Shown here one piece after another: positions 17,636 through 26,813 of a DNA stretch of 64,000 bases. A model generated the notes under the pieces. It saw nothing but the letters and a program-made list of their open reading frames with translations. It was not told where the DNA came from and made no database searches. This stretch comes from Planctomycetota bacterium. Its GTDB lineage: Bacteria; Planctomycetota; UBA1135; GCA-002686595. The position numbers and the translations under genes were made by a program. The stretch lies in the NCBI GenBank assembly GCA_014237855.1, contig JABACD010000012.1, positions 1 through 64,000 of the forward strand, written 5' to 3'. The stretch's first letter is position 1. Each line of letters begins with the position of its first letter.

Positions 17636-19533
17636 GCAGCCACCTCGAAGGTCTCCATCCAGTGGCCAAGCTGAGCAAGCAACCAGACACGAGCGCAGGC
17701 AGCCTGGGAGCTGACTCGAGCGACTTGGCTCTCAGAGCGACGGCCGTCGGCGATGGTCCGCTCCAGCTCTTGTTGATTGAAGAGCGAGGCTACAGGTTTC
17801 TCGGGCCGATAGAGCTCGTCCATGAGGTCCCAGAAGTCCCCGTTGAACCAGTCCTGCATCGGGATTCCGAATCCTTTCTTGGGATGGGAGTAAACGACCT
17901 CTGGAAGCAGGGATTGGCCTGCCTTGCGAAGCAGGAACTTGCCCTGCCTACCCCGGATCTTGAGATCGAGGGGACACCGCATGGCGAATTCGACGATTCG
18001 CTTGTCGAGTAGAGGGACTCTCACCTCCAGGCTGTTGGCCATGCTCATGCGATCGACCTTCGCCAAGATCGCCGAGGTCATGTAGCTCTGGCCCAAGACA
18101 GCCATCGCGAAGTCCTCGGGTTCGAGGCCATCCAGGGTTGCCGGGTCGCCGTGGAAGGCACTGGGTAGGGAGAAGGCCTTACCTGAGCAGATCAGTGAGC
18201 GAGCCTCTTCCTCCGACCAAAGGCTCATCATTCTTCGGACCTGTTCAAGAGGCTCGCAAAACGTCAGTTCGAGCCCCTTGCGTGCTCGACGTGTGCGCTC
18301 AAGAGTGGTTCCCCTGGTGACCGGCGCCACACCTGCCAGGACGGCTCCTCCGAGGCGTCGCAACAGGGCGGGAGTCTGTTGCGAGACTCGCTGAACCCTG
18401 GCGGCCCATCGAATGTGGTCATAGCCCCCGAAGAGCTCATCACCACCGTCGCCGGATAGCACGACCTTGACGTGCTCTCTCGCTGACCTGGATACAATCC
18501 AGGTCGGAATGCAAGAGAGATCGCCCAGGGGTTGTCCCACGTGCCTCACGATGGAGTCGAGCAGGCCTGGGTCGAAGCTGGCATCTTGAATGCGAAGCTC
18601 GTGATGCTCGGTTCCGAGGTGTTGCGCCACCTGGCGAGCGATTGAACTCTCGTCGAATTCGGAATTGGCAAACCCAACGTTGAAGCTGTGCAATGGGCCC
18701 TCGCTGCAGCGCTTGGCGTAGGCCGCGATGGTGGAGGAGTCGATTCCTCCGCTGAGGAAGACACCCACAGGTACATCGGCCACAAGCTGCGAGCGTACGG
18801 AGTCGTCGAGGAGCTGGCGTAGCTCCTCCGCCGCTGCGACCTCTCCCATGGCCTCCGGCTGTATGGCCATCCTCCAGTAACGCCTGACTTCGATCTGGCC
18901 GTCCTTCCAGCGGAGCCAATGTCCTGGAGGAAGCTGGTGGACGCCCTCCAGCATGGTCCAGGGGTCGGCGACACAGCGGTCTACCAGCAGCATCGCAAGA
19001 GAGCGGTGGTCGAGCTGTCTCGGTACTCTCGGATGTTCGAGCAGGCTCCCTAGCTCGGAGGAAAAGACGAGCTCTCCATCCGGGGCGTGCCAGTAGTAGA
19101 GTGGTTTGATACCGAGTGGGTCACGCACGAGCGTGAGGTGGTTTTCGTCTCGATCGTAGACAGCGAAGGCGAACATTCCGTTGAGCTCTTCGAGGCAGTC
19201 GAGCCCCTTGGAGGTCCAGGCTTCGAGGAGTACCTCGGTGTCAGAGGAGGTACGGAACCGGTGTCCACGACGAACCAAGTCATCTCGCATGGTGTCGTGG
19301 TCGTAGAGTTCACCGTTGTAGACCAGGGTGTGTCGCCCACCAGGTGAGTGCATCGGCTGGTGCCCCCTTGCGAGGTCCATGATCGAGAGACGCCGCATAC
19401 CGAGGCATGCGTTACCAGCGTCGATCACCCCGCCTTCATCGGGGCCACGATGCTGTAGTGCTGCATTCATGGACTCGACCAGCCTGGAATCCACAGCTCC
19501 AGTCCTGAGCACGTACCCGTTGACTCCACACAT
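17632..19533 (-). CDS. Asparagine synthase-like glutamine amidotransferase (second copy)
   Basis: The 633-residue protein begins MCGVNGYV, giving the N-terminal nucleophile Cys2 of class II amidotransferases. HRGPDEGG and YNGELYDH follow, then FLSGGIDSSTIAAY (PP-loop ATP site) and LSGDGGDELFGGYDH. ATG 19533 was chosen because the amidotransferase needs Cys at position 2 after Met removal; the frame stays open to 19848 but that extension has no homology. The gene starts 2 bases after the polymerase stop and overlaps the GT4 gene by 4. Its role is probably amide formation on a sugar acid of the polymer. Confidence 0.9.
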   Translation of the reverse strand: MCGVNGYVLRTGAVDSRLVESMNAALQHRGPDEGGVIDAGNACLGMRRLSIMDLARGHQPMHSPGGRHTLVYNGELYDHDTMRDDLVRRGHRFRTSSDTEVLLEAWTSKGLDCLEELNGMFAFAVYDRDENHLTLVRDPLGIKPLYYWHAPDGELVFSSELGSLLEHPRVPRQLDHRSLAMLLVDRCVADPWTMLEGVHQLPPGHWLRWKDGQIEVRRYWRMAIQPEAMGEVAAAEELRQLLDDSVRSQLVADVPVGVFLSGGIDSSTIAAYAKRCSEGPLHSFNVGFANSEFDESSIARQVAQHLGTEHHELRIQDASFDPGLLDSIVRHVGQPLGDLSCIPTWIVSRSAREHVKVVLSGDGGDELFGGYDHIRWAARVQRVSQQTPALLRRLGGAVLAGVAPVTRGTTLERTRRARKGLELTFCEPLEQVRRMMSLWSEEEARSLICSGKAFSLPSAFHGDPATLDGLEPEDFAMAVLGQSYMTSAILAKVDRMSMANSLEVRVPLLDKRIVEFAMRCPLDLKIRGRQGKFLLRKAGQSLLPEVVYSHPKKGFGIPMQDWFNGDFWDLMDELYRPEKPVASLFNQQELERTIADGRRSESQVARVSSQAACARVWLLAQLGHWMETFEVAA

Positions 19534-19535
19534 GT

Positions 19536-20918
19536 CTAGTACACCTCCGTGGAGGGTCGAGGTGATCCAGGTAGCTGCGGGGAAGAGTGACGCACAATGA
19601 ATGCTTGCCAGATCAGGTTCGCCGAGAATGCCAGCAACAAGCAGGGCATGACGATGCTCATGACTTGCTTGAAGGAGGCAGAGGACTGGCTGCGGTGAAA
19701 GAGAAGGACGAGAAACGTCATGGATGGCAGCAGCCGACTGATGATCCCGTGGGGCAGTCGATACGAGCGATTGTGAAAGTACAAGAGGGCCAGCCCCATG
19801 AAGATTCCCATGACCAAGGGACCCAGCACGTGACCGAAGTTCCACCATGCCTCTCCGACAAAGGTGAACGCAGAACCTCCGCCGCGTTCGTCTACGGCCG
19901 GGTAGTACTTGGCGACATAAACCTGAGCCAGGGTTTGGGGGCGCTCGCTCCAGACGAAGAGGGGGATGAACGAGAGAACTGCATCCAGGTAGCTGCGCCC
20001 AGCAAGTGCACCTGGCTCCTCGTACTCCATGATCTCGGCCAGGGTGAGGAATGGGTGAGAGATCTCCGAGCCGCCTACAATGGCACCGAAGGCATCATCT
20101 GTCTCGATGGCCCTGGCCATCCCGATAGCCGAGCCAAGGTCGCCGGTCGTCTTCCAGGTACTGCGCAGGATGGCGTAAGACTCCATCCCGATGTAGCCCA
20201 CAATCAGCAACACGACGAGACGAAGTCGTAGATGGCGAAGCTGGAAACCTCGTTCGCGGGCGTAGATCACCACGTAGCCCACGAGTAGGGCAGCGGCATA
20301 GGTGCGGACCGCGATGAAGGCTGTAGCCCAGATGATGATCGTGACACCTAAACAGCGCATCGACCACCTGGTGAACTTGCGAACCTGGCTGGCCTCGGAC
20401 CACAAGCAGGCTGCGATCATCAAGTTCAATCCGCTCAAGAAGACGCCCAGACCACGAGAGGCGAGGTACTTGTCTGCGAAGTCCTCGGTGGAGATCAGGG
20501 TTCCCACACCCACGAGACGAATGTACTGACCGTAGAGAGCGGCTCCCGTCAGCAGGAGAACCCAGCTGGTGAAGGTGTCACGGAAGACCACTCTCGCGGG
20601 CGCATCGGGGGTCGGCCCGGCGGCAGCCAGAACTCGTCTCCAGATGATGCTGCCGGCTGCAATGGCAGCCAGAAGGCCCAGGCCAAAGGCAAGGTAGTCG
20701 ACCTGGGTTTCGAGAATCGAGTTCTCCGAGAGGTTGCTGATGTTCCGCCAGCTGCGCGGTGTGATCCAGATTGAAGCAATCGGGTAGAAGATCCCACAGA
20801 GGACGGAGATCACCACGGCCAGCACAGGCATGCTGGCGGGAGACTGACGCCGCAGCAGCCAGAGTGCAATGGCCCCGACCAAGATCAGTGCAGCGGCCAG
20901 GATGAAGCGCTCGTTCAT
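19536..20918 (-). CDS. Polysaccharide polymerase, Wzy/oligosaccharide repeat unit type
   Basis: About 460 residues with many hydrophobic helices (ILAAALILVGAIALWLL, AVVISVLCGIFYPIASIWI, LVVLLIVGYIGMESYAIL and others). The long periplasmic loop before the last helices contains GGGSAFTFVGEAWWNFG, which matches the pattern in Wzy-type repeat-unit polymerases. It should join lipid-linked repeat units on the periplasmic side. ATG 20918 was chosen because it overlaps the flippase stop by 4 bases; the longer frame to 21107 is Arg/Pro-rich and unlikely to be coding. The neighbouring Wzx supports a Wzx/Wzy-dependent pathway. Confidence 0.8.
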   Translation of the reverse strand: MNERFILAAALILVGAIALWLLRRQSPASMPVLAVVISVLCGIFYPIASIWITPRSWRNISNLSENSILETQVDYLAFGLGLLAAIAAGSIIWRRVLAAAGPTPDAPARVVFRDTFTSWVLLLTGAALYGQYIRLVGVGTLISTEDFADKYLASRGLGVFLSGLNLMIAACLWSEASQVRKFTRWSMRCLGVTIIIWATAFIAVRTYAAALLVGYVVIYARERGFQLRHLRLRLVVLLIVGYIGMESYAILRSTWKTTGDLGSAIGMARAIETDDAFGAIVGGSEISHPFLTLAEIMEYEEPGALAGRSYLDAVLSFIPLFVWSERPQTLAQVYVAKYYPAVDERGGGSAFTFVGEAWWNFGHVLGPLVMGIFMGLALLYFHNRSYRLPHGIISRLLPSMTFLVLLFHRSQSSASFKQVMSIVMPCLLLAFSANLIWQAFIVRHSSPQLPGSPRPSTEVY

Positions 20919-22294
20919 GCCAGGCCTCCCTGGATCATGAACTCGTAGCCCGCCAGAGTGCCGAGCGCGATGATCATGAGACCGAGGGCGGCGATCCGTC
21001 CCAGCCCGAGGGTGGGGCGGGGAAGGCGGATCACCTCGCTGGCAATCAGGAGTAGGTCTGCGACTCTCGCCACCAGGAAGGTGAGCACTGCGCCTGGCGG
21101 ACCCCAAAGCGGGATGGCGATGAGGCCCACGAGGACCATCAGGACAGCAGAGAACGAGTAGATCCGTCGGTGGGTTCGAAAGTCACCGCAAGCCCTCTGC
21201 CAGGGTGTGATCAGATGACCGAAGAGAGCCAGGAAGATGCCGAAGAGCATCAGCGGATAGATGGCCCTCATGGTCAGTGCCTCGGCTCCGAGGACCAGTC
21301 GGAGAACCTCCTCACTGAAGATGAGCAGCAGCACGAGCACAAGGAAGTAACCCGTGACGATCCAGGAGAGCTGTCTTACAAAGCGCTTCCCTGCGAGTTC
21401 CAGCCCACCCTTGGCGAACAGGCGAGAGAAGGCGGGGAAGAGCACGGTCCCCAGCGCCGTGCTCAGGATGTTGATCTTGATGGCGAGGTCGTACTGGGCT
21501 GAGTACTGACCGAAGGTCTCCTCGCTGAAGTTAGCCTTCAGGATCAGCTTGTCCGCCGAGACGAGGACGGCGGTGGCCAGGCTGAGCAAGATGATGTCCA
21601 GGCTTCGAGCCCGGAAGCGGGTGAAGAGCTCGAGTCGCGGTCGGATGAAGATCGGACCAGCCTCGGGTCCAGCGAGCCTCCGATTGCAAACCAGGATGAT
21701 CAGGTTGGCGACGGCAAAGGGCCACAAGTAGGCCTGCACCGAGAGCCCACCGAAGGACAGAGCCGTAGCGACGATGAAAGCAGCAGCCCAGGCGTAATTC
21801 CGGGTCGCAGCAGCCACCCCGACGCGTCCCCGTGCTGCCAGGATGGCGTACGGGGTAGAGGCTGCGATGAACAGCCAGATTGCGATTGCGAGTGCGATGC
21901 CAGCAGAAGGACCGAGGATCCAGATTCCAAGGGCCAGGGCAATGGGCACGAGCAGGCACTGGCTGACCCCTGCGAGGGATTGCAGCTGGGAGACTCTCCT
22001 GGTGTTGCCATCACTGGAGAGCTCGACTACCAGGGTCGGACGAGCGATGTCGAGGCTCGACAGGAGACCAAGGAAGAGCAAGAACAAGGAGAGCTGCCCG
22101 TAGGTCGCCGCACCCAGATTTCGAAACAGGAGTGGCAGACACGCAAGTCCTGTGATGCCGACGAGCGCGTTGCTGCAGAGCAGCTGCGCCAGGCTCTTGA
22201 ATACGCCATGGGAGGCCTCCTTGAGGTTGGAAGCCTGGTCCTGGCCGGAGTCGTCGCACGGAGACTCCAGGGGTCTCGATATCGCAGTGGTCAT
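20915..22294 (-). CDS. Wzx-type polysaccharide flippase (MATE/MOP superfamily)
   Basis: About 459 residues forming many membrane helices. The N-terminal half has LFRNLGAATYGQLSLFLLFLGLLSSLDIA, typical of Wzx, and the C-terminal half has LVSADKLILKANFSEETFGQYSAQYDLAIKI. It should flip undecaprenyl-linked repeat units across the inner membrane. ATG 22294 gives a sensible start before a short hydrophilic leader; the frame remains open to 22492 but the added segment looks non-coding. It is the first gene of the nine-gene reverse operon and diverges from the priming sugar transferase. Confidence 0.87.
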   Translation of the reverse strand: MTTAISRPLESPCDDSGQDQASNLKEASHGVFKSLAQLLCSNALVGITGLACLPLLFRNLGAATYGQLSLFLLFLGLLSSLDIARPTLVVELSSDGNTRRVSQLQSLAGVSQCLLVPIALALGIWILGPSAGIALAIAIWLFIAASTPYAILAARGRVGVAAATRNYAWAAAFIVATALSFGGLSVQAYLWPFAVANLIILVCNRRLAGPEAGPIFIRPRLELFTRFRARSLDIILLSLATAVLVSADKLILKANFSEETFGQYSAQYDLAIKINILSTALGTVLFPAFSRLFAKGGLELAGKRFVRQLSWIVTGYFLVLVLLLIFSEEVLRLVLGAEALTMRAIYPLMLFGIFLALFGHLITPWQRACGDFRTHRRIYSFSAVLMVLVGLIAIPLWGPPGAVLTFLVARVADLLLIASEVIRLPRPTLGLGRIAALGLMIIALGTLAGYEFMIQGGLA

Positions 22295-22557
22295 AGAGGA
22301 TCCAGTCGTCTCCTCCCGATGACCGCGAGGGTGATCAGGAGCCTGGTCCGGTTGTGTCTGAATGGATCGTCCAACGGCCCCCTTTCCTGTAGGACGCCAC
22401 CTCGCGCGGTCGCATCGCTGGGGGGCAGCTCGCCCAAATTCGGGAGGGGGAGTTTGTAAGGCCTTGGCGTGCCGCTCAGGGTCCCTCCCCATCTGGCCGA
22501 TATTCGCGGAAGCAGGCCTATTTCAAGCAGTCACACTTCACGGATACCCCAGCCTCT

Positions 22558-23379
22558 ATGAGTCTTGCCTCCAGGATCAATCGCCCCATAAGAAGTCGCA
22601 TATTGGGCTGGCGAATTGAGTCGCTCACATCTACCAGCTGGTACCTGCGGAATGGACATGGATGGCTGGACCGAGTCCTACTGCTCCTCTTGTTGCCCCC
22701 TGCCATTCCGTTGATGCTCCTGATCGCCTGCGTGAACACGGTCGTCTTTCGCAGTCCGCGAAAGGTCTTCTTCCTGCAGGAACGCATCGGGTACCGCTGT
22801 CGGTCCTTCCAGATCTACAAGTTCCGCACGATGAGCGAAGCGCCGTTGAGCTCGCTGAGGTCTTGGGCCGACGGGTCGGATCGCTTGAGGGTGACGAGGT
22901 TCGGCAAGTTCCTGCGCAACACACACCTCGACGAGTTACCGCAGTTGTTCAACATCCTGCGTGGCGAGATGAGTTTCATCGGGCCTCGACCGGAGATGGT
23001 AGAGGTCGAGTCGTGGGCCATGGAGCAGGTGCCTGGCTTCGAGATGCGTCTGGCGATCCGGCCGGGCGTGGCGGGCCTTGCTCAAATTACTCAGGGCTAC
23101 ACTGGGCGGAGCGTGGCGGCTTACTCCGAGAAGCTCGCTATCAACCTCGATTACATCGAGCGGATGAGTCTTGGGCTTGACTTGCAGATTGTTCTCCGCA
23201 CCATCATCTGGATGTTGCGCGGTAGAGGCTGGTCCTGGAGCCAACCAGTCGAACGAAGCGATGAACAGGAACTCACAGTAGAGGTGGGGGCAGTGGCCAA
23301 GACCGCCAATCCTCAGTCGGAGGCGAGTGCTGTAGGGGAGACCCGTGCGGAGCGCGCGCGGATCTCGGTCGGGAGCTGA
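22558..23379 (+). CDS. Priming sugar transferase (undecaprenyl-phosphate sugar phosphotransferase)
   Basis: The 273-residue product is a short polyprenyl-phosphate sugar-1-phosphate transferase. One hydrophobic helix (VLLLLLLPPAIPLMLLIACV) near residue 40 anchors it. Then come FRTM, LRNTHLDELPQLFNILRGEMSFIGPRPE and RPGVAGLAQIT, all family hallmarks. It transfers the first sugar phosphate to undecaprenyl phosphate to start repeat assembly. It is divergent from the wzx operon with 263 bases between. The C-terminal tail (past about residue 230) is low in predicted structure and overlaps the end of the convergent methyltransferase gene by 67 bases. Confidence 0.9.
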   Translation: MSLASRINRPIRSRILGWRIESLTSTSWYLRNGHGWLDRVLLLLLLPPAIPLMLLIACVNTVVFRSPRKVFFLQERIGYRCRSFQIYKFRTMSEAPLSSLRSWADGSDRLRVTRFGKFLRNTHLDELPQLFNILRGEMSFIGPRPEMVEVESWAMEQVPGFEMRLAIRPGVAGLAQITQGYTGRSVAAYSEKLAINLDYIERMSLGLDLQIVLRTIIWMLRGRGWSWSQPVERSDEQELTVEVGAVAKTANPQSEASAVGETRAERARISVGS

Positions 23380-24164
23380 GGTCGTAGAGTTACCAGTCGG
23401 GCTCCAAGCTCCTGGCGACGTGCGATTGCCACAATGGAGTGTCCCAGCGGCAGGTCCCAATGCCTTGAAAGGACCAGCTCGGAGGTGAATGCCAGATAGA
23501 GAAGGTTCTCGATCGGGGCCGGCACCCTCCAGCTCAGATTCGTCCGCTCTGAATCCCGTGCACTCAATCCAAGCGCCGTCAGACCTCTTGCCAGCAGCAG
23601 GAAGATGGCGATTGCTGGAAACAGCAGGGTGTTCGCGTAGGAGCAGCGAACTAGGTCAAGGCCAGCAGCCTTGAAGAGGCCCTGCAGGTCTCGGCGGTTG
23701 TAGCGGCGATGGTGCCCTGCGATCTCATCGTTTCGACTGAAGAGCCATGCATGGGCTGGCACGCTGATCAGGAGGTGTCCCTCCGGGCGTAACAGACGAA
23801 ATACCTCTGAGAGCACGCCGGAGTCATCTTCAACGTGCTCGAGGACGTCAAACAGACAGATCAGGTCGAAGGACTCGTCTCGAAAGGGAAGCGCGTCGGC
23901 GGAGGATCGTACTCCTTGGCCTACACCGCCTGAGCGACACTGATTCAGCGCATCCGCGTTGAGGTCCGTGAAGATGAGGCCATCGCCAAGCTCATCAAGC
24001 TGACTCAAGAAGCCCCCCACACCGGACCCGATGTCGAGTACTCGGGCAGGCCTGCGGCCTCCCAGGACGCCGCGCAAGAGCTCCAGGTAGATCCGTCGCC
24101 GACCTCGGAACCACCAGTGGCTCTCCTCCAGGGCCTTGAATTGCTCGAAGGCACTGGAGTTCAT
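23313..24164 (-). CDS. Class I SAM-dependent methyltransferase
   Basis: The 283-residue protein has the SAM-binding fold: VLDIGSGVGGFLSQL (motif I), LIFTDLNADAL, and a core FDLICLFDVLEHVEDDSGVLSE. The N-terminal EESHWWFRGRRR segment is shared with the methyltransferase at 33382-34131. The hydrophobic stretch LLFPAIAIFLLLARGL may be a membrane contact. ATG 24164 overlaps the previous gene by 4 bases. Its 3' end runs 67 bases into the sugar-transferase gene on the other strand. The substrate is probably a lipid-linked sugar or small metabolite; unknown. Confidence 0.83.
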   Translation of the reverse strand: MNSSAFEQFKALEESHWWFRGRRRIYLELLRGVLGGRRPARVLDIGSGVGGFLSQLDELGDGLIFTDLNADALNQCRSGGVGQGVRSSADALPFRDESFDLICLFDVLEHVEDDSGVLSEVFRLLRPEGHLLISVPAHAWLFSRNDEIAGHHRRYNRRDLQGLFKAAGLDLVRCSYANTLLFPAIAIFLLLARGLTALGLSARDSERTNLSWRVPAPIENLLYLAFTSELVLSRHWDLPLGHSIVAIARRQELGARLVTLRPQLPTEIRARSARVSPTALASD

Positions 24165-25060
24165 GGCTTCACCGCGGCAATGGCAATCAACTCGTCGCCA
24201 AGGTTCACGTAGGTGCTCCACTGTCCACCCAGGAAGGGGCGCAGGAGTCCGGGGAGCCGGGGATGCAGGCGCGCGCTGCGCTCGACCACGAAGTCTCCGC
24301 GAACGTACTTGCCTGCGCCACGACGACGCAACTCGATCAAGTCAAAACCCGCCTCTTCGAGTGCGCGGCGCAAGGTGCCCGGGTGAAAGTGGACCAGGTG
24401 CTCCTGGTGCTTGAAGTGATGCCAGCGCCTGCCCATCAGTCGTGCGAGCAAGGAGCGAACATCCTGGGTCTCGAGGACGAGCTTTCCTCCAGGTGCCAGT
24501 AGACCGTGGGCCTTGCGTAGCGACTCGACAGGGTCGGGGAGGTGCTCGAGCACATCCCAGAGGGTGATCAGGTCCAAGCTCTCTGGATCGAGTTGAACGT
24601 CGGTAAGGGAGCTCTCGATCACCCGATCCGCGCCGATTCTTGCCCGCGCGGTCTCGGCAATCGGACTCGAGGGTTCCAGCCCCAGGACTTCCCATCCCTC
24701 TGCTTCGAGGACGTGCAGGAAGTCTCCAGATGCGCAGCCCACGTCGAGGACTCTCCCGGGACTGGAGAAGTGCTTGCGGATTACGTTCCAGCGCCGTTTG
24801 AAGGTGCGCAGGTAGAGGTCGCGGTCCCGACGGTAGTCCCCATATCCGCGCTCGCGTGGACGCGAGGAGTGCCAGTAATCAGCATCGTAGACCTCGCTCA
24901 CCAGGCTCTCAGGGTCGAGGCATGGGCTGACGAAGGTCAGGCCGCAAGACTGGCAATCGAGGACAGCAAATGGCTCCTCACGGAATCGTTGCCTTGCGTC
25001 TGTCGAGCCGCAAAGTGTGCAGCTGTCCACCGCAGTCCTGGCTTCGGAGCTCGTGCTCAT
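24161..25060 (-). CDS. Class I SAM-dependent methyltransferase with N-terminal Cys4-type element
   Basis: The 299-residue protein starts with CTLCG and later CQSCG, four cysteines arranged like a small zinc-binding module. The SAM site follows: RVLDVGCASGDFLHVLEAEGWEVLGLEPS, then LDLITLWDVLEHLPDPVESLRKAH. This zinc-plus-methyltransferase layout is often found in sugar or polysaccharide clusters. It overlaps the FAD oxidoreductase gene start by 4 bases and the next methyltransferase by 4 bases, forming a three-gene reverse operon. Confidence 0.85.
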   Translation of the reverse strand: MSTSSEARTAVDSCTLCGSTDARQRFREEPFAVLDCQSCGLTFVSPCLDPESLVSEVYDADYWHSSRPRERGYGDYRRDRDLYLRTFKRRWNVIRKHFSSPGRVLDVGCASGDFLHVLEAEGWEVLGLEPSSPIAETARARIGADRVIESSLTDVQLDPESLDLITLWDVLEHLPDPVESLRKAHGLLAPGGKLVLETQDVRSLLARLMGRRWHHFKHQEHLVHFHPGTLRRALEEAGFDLIELRRRGAGKYVRGDFVVERSARLHPRLPGLLRPFLGGQWSTYVNLGDELIAIAAVKP

Positions 25061-26448
25061 CCGAAGTGCCCCCCGGGCAGGGCATAGACACTCGCGTGAT
25101 CGTGGCCCACTTCCAACGCTGCTGCGCGTCCCATGGCCATCGAGTGGTCCATGTTGTTGTAGCGAAACAGGCCTTGCCGTCCTGTACTCTGGAAGTTCTT
25201 GAGTCTCTGAACACTGTTGTGAAGGGACTCGACTGGGGCACGGTAGCCCACGCGATAGACCGGATAAGCGCGCGGGAGCCTGGCGATGTCCAGTGGTCGT
25301 GACTCGCCCTTGGAGATCAGCCCGCAGCGCTCCAGATCCGCCTGGGCGATGGCGGCACCCCGCTCGAGATCGAGATTCCAGGTCTCGTCGCCGACCCGGC
25401 AGGTGATCTCGCAGCAGAGTGCAGTGCGATCACCGGGAGCGGAGGTATCAGAGAAGTTCTTGAACTCGGAAACCCTGTGCACGCGCAGGTGCTTCTCTGG
25501 CAGATAGATCCAGTGGTCAGTCGTGACGCTCGGCCGATCAACCTCCAGGTAAACGAACACGATCGCCACGTACTCGAGGGAATCCGCCGCGTCATGAACG
25601 GGTACATCCAGCCGGGGCTCGACTAGCTTGAGAATGGGGCCAAGGGGGGCGGTGTTGATGACCCAGTCCGCGCTCAATTCCGCGCGCTCTCCCAGGAAGT
25701 CGTAGCGCACGCGATGGACCTGGTCATGCATGCATTCGAGCGCGCGTACGCTGGATCCCAGCCTGATCTCTCCGCCGCGTGCCTTGATCTTTTCAGCGTA
25801 CTTACGGGCGATTTGCCCAACGCCACCTCTGCGGGGGTAGAGGAATTCGCTGACCAGGGAGCGTGCGCTGCCATCAGCGGGTGGCCTGACTGTCTTGATG
25901 ATCGTATCCCACAGACTGGTCTGGCTGATTCTCTGTGCAGCCCAGTCAGCACTGATCTCCGTGCAGGGCATTCCCCATGCCTTGGAGGTGTAGGCTTCGA
26001 AGAAGAGTTCGTACAGGGTGCGTCCAAATCGCTTGAGTACCCAGGCCTCGAAGTGTTCATCGTCTGTTGGGCGGGCCAGCTGGCGACCGCGGCTGAGCAG
26101 GTAGTCACGCAGGGCAGCTGCAAGGATGCGCTTGTCGAGCTTGGCAAGCACGTCCCCGACCTCGAGCGGATAACGAAAGAAGCGATCGCGCAGGTGGATG
26201 CGCGACATGCGCTGCCGGCGAACGATGTCTCCATCGAGCACCTCGTAGAGGATTGCCTCGAGCTCTGGATCCTGAGTGTGGAAGCGATGCGGGCCGTACT
26301 CCAGCCAATAGGGACCTCGTCTCCAGCTTGCGGCCATCCCTCCGACTACCGGCTCACGTTCGAGGATGGTCACGCGATGCCCCTGAGAGGAGAGTTCGTA
26401 GCCCGCGGAAAGACCCGCGAGCCCGGCGCCTAGGACTACGACATGCAT
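25057..26448 (-). CDS. FAD-dependent NAD(P)-binding amine oxidase-like protein (UDP-galactopyranose mutase/protoporphyrinogen oxidase-like)
   Basis: The 463-residue protein begins MHVVVLGAGLAGLSAGYEL, an FAD dinucleotide fold (GxGxxG), followed by ILEREPVVGGMAAS. It contains GPHRFH and a C-terminal FRYNNMDHSMAMGRAA. These are shared by UDP-galactopyranose mutases and related sugar-cluster oxidoreductases often annotated as protoporphyrinogen oxidase-like. It is the first gene of the reverse operon with two methyltransferases. A role in making or modifying a sugar of the polymer is likely, but the reaction is not proven. Confidence 0.78.
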   Translation of the reverse strand: MHVVVLGAGLAGLSAGYELSSQGHRVTILEREPVVGGMAASWRRGPYWLEYGPHRFHTQDPELEAILYEVLDGDIVRRQRMSRIHLRDRFFRYPLEVGDVLAKLDKRILAAALRDYLLSRGRQLARPTDDEHFEAWVLKRFGRTLYELFFEAYTSKAWGMPCTEISADWAAQRISQTSLWDTIIKTVRPPADGSARSLVSEFLYPRRGGVGQIARKYAEKIKARGGEIRLGSSVRALECMHDQVHRVRYDFLGERAELSADWVINTAPLGPILKLVEPRLDVPVHDAADSLEYVAIVFVYLEVDRPSVTTDHWIYLPEKHLRVHRVSEFKNFSDTSAPGDRTALCCEITCRVGDETWNLDLERGAAIAQADLERCGLISKGESRPLDIARLPRAYPVYRVGYRAPVESLHNSVQRLKNFQSTGRQGLFRYNNMDHSMAMGRAAALEVGHDHASVYALPGGHFG

Positions 26449-26813
26449 GTGGTTATCCCCCGGGGAGGTCGGAGGGGAGCCAAACTACTGGATCGGGCGG
26501 CACGAAAGTACACTGGCCCTGCGGTCCCAAGGCAGTTGGCCCACGAGGGGGTGACAAAATCCTGGTCCGGCTTGCTTCCAGCATCCAGAAGCGCGATCTG
26601 GGCCGGTGACGGAAGATCGTGAACATGCTGGGAAACTTCTGCCAGAAGAGAACTTGGGGCAGTCGTTCCCCTGCGGGTTCACGAGGGAGCCCCGGAACCG
26701 AGTTCCGGAGAGTGGAGCCATCAGTGGCTCTTGGGAGGTGGCCTGGTGTCCCGACTGCAGGGCCTCTGGGGCCCCGATGTGCATCACTGGTAAGCCGAAG
26801 ATATCATGAGGCA
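26449..26813. other. Intergenic region between divergent genes
   Basis: The 365 bases separate the FAD oxidoreductase gene (reverse) and the discoidin-domain gene (forward). The forward reading frame is open from 26619, but the predicted 65 residues look random. It should hold divergent promoters. A TACACT motif appears near 26510, but I find no good -35 element upstream of it. A short GAGG, 4 bases before ATG 26814, could act as a ribosome-binding site. Confidence 0.5.

Noticed and set aside
22497-22526. Promoter TTGAAA-18-TATCGG for the wzx operon on the minus strand
   Set aside because: The -10 element matches only 3 of 6 positions; chance is likely.
26619-26813. N-terminal extension of the discoidin protein
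   Set aside because: The extra 65 residues are low-complexity Arg/Gly/Pro and would hide the clear signal peptide starting at 26814.
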